Source of the DNA: Anaerolineales bacterium
GTDB lineage: Bacteria > Chloroflexota > Anaerolineae > Anaerolineales > UBA11657
Direction of reading: 5' to 3'
NCBI GenBank assembly: GCA_947503585.1
Contig: CANNEJ010000009.1
Location: 1-14,302 of the forward strand
DNA: 14,302 bases
In this document: one piece after another, positions 6,474-12,119 of the stretch
How positions within the stretch are numbered: the stretch's first letter is position 1
Layout: each line of letters opens with the position of its first letter
Made by a program: the position numbers and the translations under genes
Notes under the pieces: model-generated
Told to the model about the DNA's origin: nothing
The model's database searches: none
What the model saw: only the letters and a program-made list of their open reading frames with translations

Positions 6474-7247
6474 TCATTTTGGAGAATGGGCAGTGTCGGC
6501 TGGCAAAGCTATGCGGCGGCGCAAGCTGCTGTAGCTGCGCCACTCGCTGTGAGCCATTAGCAGTGCCAGCAGCACCCCGTGCACGCCCATGCGCCAGCCC
6601 GCGAGCGTTACAAAGCGCCAGTAAAACTGGCGGAGTGCCATTGTCAGCGGTTGATGCGCTCGCGCGCGCGTGCCCGCCCGCCACATGCCCGTCGCCGCAA
6701 GTTCTGCGTACACGCGCTGCTTGGCCACAAACTCCCGGATGGTTGCGTAGTTAAGATGCACCAGCGGCTGCGCCAGCTGTGCACTTGCGCCGGTGATCAG
6801 CGCCAGCTCATGTACCGGGCGGCTGCTGTCGTAGCGTACGCAGTCCGGGCGCAGCAGGCGCAGCTGGTAATCCGGGAACCAGCCCGCCTGCAGCGTGAGC
6901 CGGCCAAGTATGTAATTGTGGCGCGGCACCCACCACGCCGCCACAGCCGGTTGCGCAATTGCACTGCGCACTGCCTGCGCCAGCGGCGCCGGCACGCGCT
7001 CGTCGGCATCCACAAAAAATACCCAATCACTTTGCACGGCGTCCAGTGCGGCGTTGCGCTGCGCTGCGTAATCTGTGAACGCATGTTGGACCACGCGCGC
7101 GCCGGCGGCGCCCGCAATTTCAATTGTGCGGTCACTGCTGAACGAATCAAACACCAGCACCGCATCCGCGAAGGCGAGCGATGCAAGGCAGTCCGGCAGA
7201 TGCGCCTCTTCGTTAAGTGTGAGAACTACGGCTGTGAGCAAGGGCAT
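6474..7247 (-). CDS. Family 2 glycosyltransferase (WaaE/KdtX-like)
   Basis: A 257-residue GT-A fold glycosyltransferase transferring a sugar from a nucleotide-sugar to a surface glycan or lipid; donor and acceptor cannot be read from sequence. Seen: N-terminal 'VVLTLNEEAHLPDCLASL' (residues 7-24); 'VFDSFSSDRT' with D34; 'FVDADERV', the DxD-type metal-binding motif at D80/D82; 'WWVPRHNYILGR' (105-116) and 'PDYQLRLLRP' (125-134), typical of the WaaE/KdtX-like subgroup; and the C-terminal 'GWRMGVHGVLLALLMAHSEW' (217-236), an amphipathic or membrane-associated helix common in that subgroup. The start ATG (7245-7247) is fixed by an in-frame stop two codons upstream. No Shine-Dalgarno or convincing promoter is visible in the 211 bp before it. 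The gene is isolated from any polysaccharide cluster in this window. Confidence 0.93.
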   Translation of the reverse strand: MPLLTAVVLTLNEEAHLPDCLASLAFADAVLVFDSFSSDRTIEIAGAAGARVVQHAFTDYAAQRNAALDAVQSDWVFFVDADERVPAPLAQAVRSAIAQPAVAAWWVPRHNYILGRLTLQAGWFPDYQLRLLRPDCVRYDSSRPVHELALITGASAQLAQPLVHLNYATIREFVAKQRVYAELAATGMWRAGTRARAHQPLTMALRQFYWRFVTLAGWRMGVHGVLLALLMAHSEWRSYSSLRRRIALPADTAHSPK

Positions 7248-7458
7248 TATCTACGCAGATGGTGATCGCCGCCGCCGCCCCTAGAGTGTTTTCGGCCGCG
7301 CTGTGCATTCGCCAGCATGTTGGCGTCAGCTGCGCAGGCGTGCTTTGGATTTCAGCGGCGACACAGAGTGCCACATCATCGAGTGCAGCGGAACATGCGC
7401 AAGGTCTGCGGCTGCTCTGCCAAGGAGGTTCATTGCGGGCATAGCTCTGCCCTACCGA
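7248..7458. other. 211-bp stretch without a supported gene
   Basis: Between the DinB gene stop and the glycosyltransferase start. Short open frames occur on both strands (for example 7303-7494 on +, and a 38-codon frame starting 'MPAMNLLGRA' on -), but none shows a domain, a ribosome-binding site or a recognisable sequence. It presumably holds the glycosyltransferase promoter, though I could not identify -35/-10 boxes on the minus strand. A weak CGCCA...TGGCG inverted repeat lies at about 7310-7325. Confidence 0.5.
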
Positions 7459-7968
7459 CTAGCTAGATACACCGGCGTCGAGATCATAGAGTGACCAGAC
7501 GTCGATCGCGTCAAGGTTAATCGCGGTGATACCGTGTGCGGCGAGGGATCCAGCAATTTGCGCGCGGTGCTCGGTGGCGTGGTGCACGGCCTGATCGATG
7601 AGTACCCAGCGGGGGAAGGTCACCGTTTCGCCGTTGAACGAAACCCAGCGCAGGACTTCGTCTCCTGGGAGCTGCGCACCTGCGCGAAGGCGCGCATCCG
7701 CTGCGGCGAGGCCTGTGGCAAGCGCCGAGACATCTGCGGTGCTGGTTGGGAGTGCACGCTCACCGGTGCGTGGTTCGCCATGGAGCCGCTGAGCGTAGTT
7801 CTCGGCAGCGGACACCAGATGGTGTGCGATCGCACCCACGCTCCACTCGCTGCCTGGCGCGGTGTACGCAAGTGCGCTCTCCGGGAGTGTGGCGAGACGC
7901 TCAAAAAGGCTGGCATTCGCCCACGCCATGTGGCGCAGCATCTGATCGAGTGTGACGGAAGCGCTCAT
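7459..7968 (-). CDS. DinB/YfiT-like four-helix-bundle protein, putative metal-dependent thiol enzyme
   Basis: A 169-residue member of the DinB superfamily. Such proteins bind a divalent metal with three histidines; several are thiol (bacillithiol/mycothiol) S-transferases or hydrolases, many are uncharacterised and some are induced by DNA damage. Seen: 'HMAWANASLFERLATLP' in the first helix; the first metal histidine in 'AIAHHLVSAAENYAQRL' (H49 or H50); and the HxxxH pair in 'VHHATEHRAQI' (H130 and H134). 'DAIDVWSLYD' near the C-terminus replaces the family's usual short end. The start ATG (7966-7968) fits the first helix; GAGG lies about 11 bases upstream, somewhat far for a ribosome-binding site. 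It lies 43 bp downstream of the FlgD-Ig gene on the same strand. Leucine codons include more CTC and CTT than in the neighbours, a faint hint of separate origin. Confidence 0.86.
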   Translation of the reverse strand: MSASVTLDQMLRHMAWANASLFERLATLPESALAYTAPGSEWSVGAIAHHLVSAAENYAQRLHGEPRTGERALPTSTADVSALATGLAAADARLRAGAQLPGDEVLRWVSFNGETVTFPRWVLIDQAVHHATEHRAQIAGSLAAHGITAINLDAIDVWSLYDLDAGVSS

Positions 7969-8011
7969 GTTAATGTGACCTCGTCAGGTTGCGGTTGGGC
8001 ACCGGCCGCTT

Positions 8012-9268
8012 TCAGTTGCGCGGCACAATCGTCACAAAGAACGGGTCAACGCGATTGTTGACATTCGAAATCTCCACGTCCTCATGAATTAACCCGGCCC
8101 AAAAGTAGAGCGGGTTGCGTTCGGGTACATCGGTAATCAGCACGCTGCTGGAAATGGTCACACGCTGGCCGGGCATCAGGTAATAGTAGTCGCCAATCTT
8201 TGTTAACTCTTCCGGAGTGCCCAGCGCCCAGCGCCAAGGGTAGTCACGAATGCAAGTGTCGCAGTCCAGGCCCACGCGCCACGCGCCGGACTCTTCAAAC
8301 CAGCCAAGTGTGTTTGCGTTTTCGTCTTGTTTGTATTCGTAGCCGGGGGTGGGACCGGTTGTGCGCAGTGGTGCGGTGCCGTAGTTTTCCACAGTGAGCG
8401 AAAAGTTCAGCGCTTCGCCTTGCACAATTGTGGCGGGCTCATAGGCTACGGCAGCGTTCACAATTTCCGCGCGCGGCACGCCGCCCAGTTCAATTGCCAG
8501 CTGGCCCTGCGCACGCACCCGCTGTCCGAGCGCATCTTGCGCCACTGCTACAACCCGGTAAGTTCCATCTGGCGGCGGGTTCACACCCAGATCAACACCG
8601 CCCTCATACTCAAAAGTGTGCAGGCCGGCAGCGCCGGGCGCAATCGTGCCTTCACGTTCCGGGATCGGGCGCGCCGCGCCCTGATGATCAATCAAGCTCA
8701 CATCCAATTTTGCGGGGGCCGCCAGATACGCGTTAATCCACACCCGGTCAGAAATTCCGTCGCGATTGGGAGTGAACACCAACGGCGATACAGAGAAGCC
8801 GCGCACGTCTGGCAGGGGAGCGGGTGGGCTGAGAATGCTGAGCGTGCCGCGGCGCTCGGAATCACCGCCCGCTGCGGCAGCTGCCACCACCCAGGTGTAA
8901 TCGCCAGCGGGCAGTACGCGCGCCAGAATCTCCGCACTGATGTTTTCTCCAGCCAGCGCAAAGCCATCCACGATGCCGGAGAAGAGCACGGCATGGCTGC
9001 CCGAGCTGCGCTGGCTTGCGCTGCGAAAGGTGAAGCGGGTACCGGCCGCGTCAAGCAGAAAAATTGACACGAGTGCGGGCCGTGCCAGCTCGTAGCGAAT
9101 GCGCAAAACATCATCAAGGCCGTCGGCATCTGGCGTGAGGGTGGCGCTGCTGAACTCGGCGGAACGCAGGGCAGCGCCGGCCGGTCGCAGCACCAGCCAG
9201 ACCGCCAGCAGCAACCCGCCACACACGGCAGCGGCTGCCAGCACCGATGCAATAATTGATGCACGCAT
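8012..9268 (-). CDS. Membrane-anchored exported protein with two FlgD-like Ig repeats and a cysteine-containing C-terminal beta domain
   Basis: A 418-residue cell-surface protein with no assignable enzymatic function. Seen: an N-terminal hydrophobic segment 'SIIASVLAAAAVCGGLLLAV' (residues 4-23) after Arg2, acting as anchor or signal; no good lipobox, since V rather than G/A/S precedes C16. Two FlgD-Ig/gliding-type repeats follow: 'TLTPDADGLDDVLRIRYEL' (43-61) and 'VFTPNRDGISDRVWINAYL' (164-182), both with the Asp/Asn calcium-loop-like pattern and a following beta sandwich. The last ~150 residues start as a CARDB-like Ig domain ('LTVENYGTAP', 291-300) and contain 'GLDCDTCIRDYPWRWALG' (333-350) with C336 and C339, a possible disulphide. 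The start at 9268 is preferred because a TTGACG-17-TAAACT promoter lies just upstream; a longer frame starting at a TTG at 9328 would overlap that promoter. It is divergent from lon. Confidence 0.86.
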   Translation of the reverse strand: MRASIIASVLAAAAVCGGLLLAVWLVLRPAGAALRSAEFSSATLTPDADGLDDVLRIRYELARPALVSIFLLDAAGTRFTFRSASQRSSGSHAVLFSGIVDGFALAGENISAEILARVLPAGDYTWVVAAAAAGGDSERRGTLSILSPPAPLPDVRGFSVSPLVFTPNRDGISDRVWINAYLAAPAKLDVSLIDHQGAARPIPEREGTIAPGAAGLHTFEYEGGVDLGVNPPPDGTYRVVAVAQDALGQRVRAQGQLAIELGGVPRAEIVNAAVAYEPATIVQGEALNFSLTVENYGTAPLRTTGPTPGYEYKQDENANTLGWFEESGAWRVGLDCDTCIRDYPWRWALGTPEELTKIGDYYYLMPGQRVTISSSVLITDVPERNPLYFWAGLIHEDVEISNVNNRVDPFFVTIVPRN

Positions 9269-9299
9269 TAAATTTTCATGCCAGCCGGAGCTAGGGCGC

Positions 9300-9328
9300 A
9301 GTTTACCGCACGCTGTAAATCGCGTCAA
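9300..9328 (-). promoter_or_regulatory. Sigma70-like promoter for the FlgD-Ig surface protein
   Basis: On the minus strand TTGACG (plus 9323-9328) and TAAACT (plus 9300-9305) are separated by exactly 17 bp. The -35 matches the consensus at five of six positions, the -10 at four. Transcription from about 9293 gives a leader of roughly 25 nt before the ATG at 9268. It is the best -35 in the window. Confidence 0.65.
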
Positions 9329-9376
9329 TTTTCACGCAGATAGGCGCCATCAACGGGCCGGAATGCGCCCGCTGTT

Positions 9377-9406
9377 TTGGCGCTTAGGCGCCGCGCAGTA
9401 TAGAAT
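9377..9406 (+). promoter_or_regulatory. Promoter candidate for lon with an inverted repeat in the spacer
   Basis: TTGGCG (9377-9382) is followed by TATAGAAT (9399-9406), giving a -10 of TATAGA (16-bp spacer) or TAGAAT (18-bp spacer). The spacer contains a perfect inverted repeat, GGCGC-TTAG-GCGCC (9379-9392), overlapping the -35. The repeat does not match CIRCE (TTAGCACTC...) or the HspR site, so a heat-shock repressor assignment is not supported. Transcription near 9413 would give a leader of about 130 nt. Confidence 0.5.
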
Positions 9407-9447
9407 ACAAACGGCGTCCGGGTGACTGGATGCCGCGCGCCACAGCG

Positions 9448-9464
9448 GCCGGCATTGTGCCGGC
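9448..9464 (+). promoter_or_regulatory. Stem-loop in the lon leader
   Basis: GCCGGC (9448-9453) and GCCGGC (9459-9464), each palindromic, form a 6-bp GC stem with loop ATTGT, about 35 nt into the predicted transcript and 78 bases before the ATG at 9543. It could act in translation control or merely be GC-rich structure. Confidence 0.3.
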
Positions 9465-9542
9465 GTGCAGCAAATGCGGTCGCGCTCAACCCAATCCCGT
9501 TCGAGGTGCCGATTGCGCTCATTCCAACAACAAGACCAAGCC

Positions 9543-12092
9543 ATGCTCGCCAATATGGCCGAGGCCACCGGCAATCATGCCAACGCGCTCTATGAAATTG
9601 ATGACGCGGAGGTGGACGGCAAGGGGCTGATTGAGTGCGCGCTGGTGCCGCTGCGCGATTTGGTTTTGTTTCCGCACATGTCGACGCCATTGCAGATCGG
9701 GCGCGAGCGCACGCTGGCAACAGTGACGGCTGCCAACCAGCGCGGCGAGACACTGATTGCGGTGGCGCAGCTGGATAGCGACACAGACGATCCGGGAGTG
9801 GAAGACCTGTACACGATGGGAGTGGAGATGGCCGTGGGGCGAGTGCTGCGCATGCCGGACGGCAACACAGCAGTGCTGGCGCAGGGCCGGCGGCGCGTGG
9901 AGCTGGTGGAGGTGGTACAGGAAGAACCTTATCTGGTCGTGCGCGCGCGCCCGATTGAAGATTCAGTGCCTGATTTGTCTATTGTGCCTTCATTCATGCG
10001 CGCAGTGCTGGCCCTGTTTGAAAAGTGCGTGCGGCTGAACCATGGCCTGCCCGAAGAAGCCTATGCCTTTGCACTGAATGTTGACGAGCCCGGCTGGCTT
10101 GCCGACCTGGTGGTTTCGACCCTCAGTCTTTCGATTGCGGAGCGGCAGCGCGTGTTGGAAATCCGCGATCCGCTGGCGCGCCTGCAGGAAGTGCATGGGT
10201 TGCTTGGCAAAGAATTCGCAATGCTCGAGATGGAAGAACAGATCCACTCGCAGGTGCAGCACACCATGGACCGCGGGCAGCGCGAGATGTATTTGCGCGA
10301 GCAGCTCAAGACCATTCAGGGCGAGCTGGGCGATGGCGACCCATGGCTGCAAGAGCAGAGCGAGCTGCGCACGCGCATTGCGGCAGCCGGCATGCCGGAA
10401 GAAGTGGAGCAGCGTGCTCTCAAAGAGCTGGAGCGCATGGCGCAAATGCAGCCCATGACGCCCGAGGTTGGCATCATCCGCAACTACATTGATGTGCTGC
10501 TGGACCTGCCTTGGCGCACAGCCACCGCGGATCTGCTGGACATCAAGCGCGCGCATAAAATTCTGGACGCCAACCACTACGGCTTGCCCAAGGCGAAGGA
10601 CCGCATCCTGGAGCACATTGCCGTGCGCATGCTGGCAAAAGGCAACAAGAAGCTGCGCCAGCCGATTTTGTGTTTTGTGGGGCCGCCCGGTACCGGCAAG
10701 ACTTCGCTTGGCAAATCGATTGCCGAGGCGCTGGGGCGCAAGTTTGTGCGCGTGTCACTGGGCGGCGTGCGTGATGAAGCTGAGATCCGCGGCCACCGCC
10801 GCACTTACATTGGCGCCATGCCCGGCCGCATCCTGCAAACCATGCGCAAGGCCGGGTCCATCAACCCCTTGTTCATGCTGGATGAGATCGACAAGCTGGG
10901 CAACGCTTTCCGTGGCGATCCATCGAGCGCGCTGCTGGAGGTACTGGATCCCGAGCAGAACAGCAACTTCTCCGATCACTTTCTTGAGCTGCCCTATGAC
11001 TTGTCGCAGGTGATGTTCATCACCACGGCCAACTATCTGGGGCCGCTGCTGCCGGCGCTGGAAGACCGGCTGGAGGTGATTGAGTTCAACAGTTATACGG
11101 AAGAGGAGAAGCTGGAGATTGCACGGCGCTACCTTGTGCCGCGGCAGCTGGAGCTGAACGGACTCACCGCCCGGAAAGCCAGCTTCCCGGATGCCACGCT
11201 AACTGCGCTGGTGCGCGAGTACACGTACGAGTCCGGCGTGCGCAACCTGGAGCGTGAGCTGGCGAGTGTGTGTCGCAAAATTGCCCGGCGCATGGCGGAA
11301 AAGAAGCCGGCCGCGCGCGTGGTGCAGGCGGGCCAGCTGGCGCGCCTGCTGGGACCGCCGCAGTTTTTAGACATGCAGGCGGAACGCAAGGATGAAGTGG
11401 GCGTGGCCACCGGCCTGGCATGGACTCCGGCGGGCGGCGACCTGACATTGATTGAAGTGGCGCTGTTACAAGGCAAGGGCGGGCTGCAAATTACCGGGCA
11501 GGTGGGCGAGGTGATGCAAGAGTCCGCGCAGGCTGCGCTGGCTTATCTGCGTTCGCGCAGCGCGCACTTCGGCGTCAAGCCGGGCTTGTTCGAAAAAACT
11601 GATGTGCACTTGCACGTGCCGGAAGGCGGCATTGCAAAGGACGGCCCGTCAGCCGGCATCACCATTGCCACCGCACTCATCTCCGCATTTACCAAGCGCA
11701 AGGTGCGCTTTAGCGTCGGCATGACGGGCGAGATTACGCTGCGCGGGCGCGTGCTGCCGGTGGGCGGCTTGAAGGAGAAGATTCTCACCGCGCGCCGCGC
11801 CGGGTTGAAGACGGTCATCATCCCGCGCCGCAATGAGAAGGATCTGGCCGACCTGCCGCGCCAGGCCCGCAAAGATTTGCGGCTGGTGCTCGTCGATCAT
11901 TTAGATGATGTGCTGAAGGTGGCGCTGAATGCGCCGCTGAAGGCGGTGGCGCCGCCTGCCAAAGCGAAAGCAAAACCCGCGAAGCCGAAATCGAGGCTGG
12001 CAAAAATTAAATCCGGGCCCGCCAAAAAGCCGCTGCCCAAGCCCGCACCGCGCCCGGCTGCGCGGCCGGCAGCGCGCAGCTCCAAGCGCTAA
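9543..12092 (+). CDS. lon: ATP-dependent protease Lon (LonA) with lysine/proline-rich C-terminal extension
   Basis: Cytoplasmic AAA+ serine protease, a homohexamer that degrades misfolded and regulatory proteins. Numbering from the ATG at 9543 (849 residues). Seen: the N-terminal LON substrate-binding domain from about residue 31 ('ECALVPLRDLVLFPHM'); a coiled-coil linker with 'QREMYLREQLKTIQGELG' (246-263); Walker A 'GPPGTGKT' (380-387); Walker B 'FMLDEID' (444-450); sensor 'ITTANYLGPLLPALEDRLEV'; and the protease domain with Ser703 in 'KDGPSAGIT' and Lys746 in 'LKEKILTARRAG', 43 residues apart as in E. coli Ser679/Lys722. All catalytic residues are present. The final 46 residues (codons 11952-12089) are an extension beyond the usual Lon end with 16 Lys/Arg, 11 Pro and no acidic residue. 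The start is chosen at 9543; the frame is open to a GTG at 9465 but the extra 26 residues look non-conserved. No Shine-Dalgarno is visible at either. It is convergent with mfd. Confidence 0.97.
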   Translation: MLANMAEATGNHANALYEIDDAEVDGKGLIECALVPLRDLVLFPHMSTPLQIGRERTLATVTAANQRGETLIAVAQLDSDTDDPGVEDLYTMGVEMAVGRVLRMPDGNTAVLAQGRRRVELVEVVQEEPYLVVRARPIEDSVPDLSIVPSFMRAVLALFEKCVRLNHGLPEEAYAFALNVDEPGWLADLVVSTLSLSIAERQRVLEIRDPLARLQEVHGLLGKEFAMLEMEEQIHSQVQHTMDRGQREMYLREQLKTIQGELGDGDPWLQEQSELRTRIAAAGMPEEVEQRALKELERMAQMQPMTPEVGIIRNYIDVLLDLPWRTATADLLDIKRAHKILDANHYGLPKAKDRILEHIAVRMLAKGNKKLRQPILCFVGPPGTGKTSLGKSIAEALGRKFVRVSLGGVRDEAEIRGHRRTYIGAMPGRILQTMRKAGSINPLFMLDEIDKLGNAFRGDPSSALLEVLDPEQNSNFSDHFLELPYDLSQVMFITTANYLGPLLPALEDRLEVIEFNSYTEEEKLEIARRYLVPRQLELNGLTARKASFPDATLTALVREYTYESGVRNLERELASVCRKIARRMAEKKPAARVVQAGQLARLLGPPQFLDMQAERKDEVGVATGLAWTPAGGDLTLIEVALLQGKGGLQITGQVGEVMQESAQAALAYLRSRSAHFGVKPGLFEKTDVHLHVPEGGIAKDGPSAGITIATALISAFTKRKVRFSVGMTGEITLRGRVLPVGGLKEKILTARRAGLKTVIIPRRNEKDLADLPRQARKDLRLVLVDHLDDVLKVALNAPLKAVAPPAKAKAKPAKPKSRLAKIKSGPAKKPLPKPAPRPAARPAARSSKR

Positions 12093-12104
12093 CGCCCTGC
12101 GGAG

Positions 12105-12119
12105 CGGGCATTACGCCCG
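12105..12119. terminator. Small stem-loop at the lon/mfd convergence
   Basis: CGGGC (12105-12109) and GCCCG (12115-12119) pair around ATTAC. The loop contains the mfd stop codon (TTA on plus, 12111-12113). With only 18 bp between the two stop codons it is the only structure that could end either transcript, but the 5-bp stem has no T-tract. Confidence 0.2.

Noticed and set aside
7303..7494. Small plus-strand frame in the gap before the glycosyltransferase gene
   Set aside because: No ribosome-binding site, no similarity, overlaps the end of the DinB gene on the other strand, and Cys/Arg/Ala-rich noise composition.
9266..9328. TTG start at 9328 extending the FlgD-Ig protein by 20 residues
   Set aside because: The TTG is part of the TTGACG -35 box, and the added residues are polar and would precede a normal signal/anchor start at 9268.
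9377..9406. CIRCE or HspR operator before lon
   Set aside because: The dyad GGCGC-TTAG-GCGCC shares neither the TTAGCACTC-N9-GAGTGCTAA nor the CTTGAGT-N7-ACTCAAG pattern.
9465..9542. GTG start at 9465 for Lon
   Set aside because: The extra 26 residues are Arg/Ser/Gln-rich, unlike any Lon N-terminus, and lie over the leader hairpin; ATG 9543 (or 9555) is more plausible, though there is no Shine-Dalgarno to prove it.
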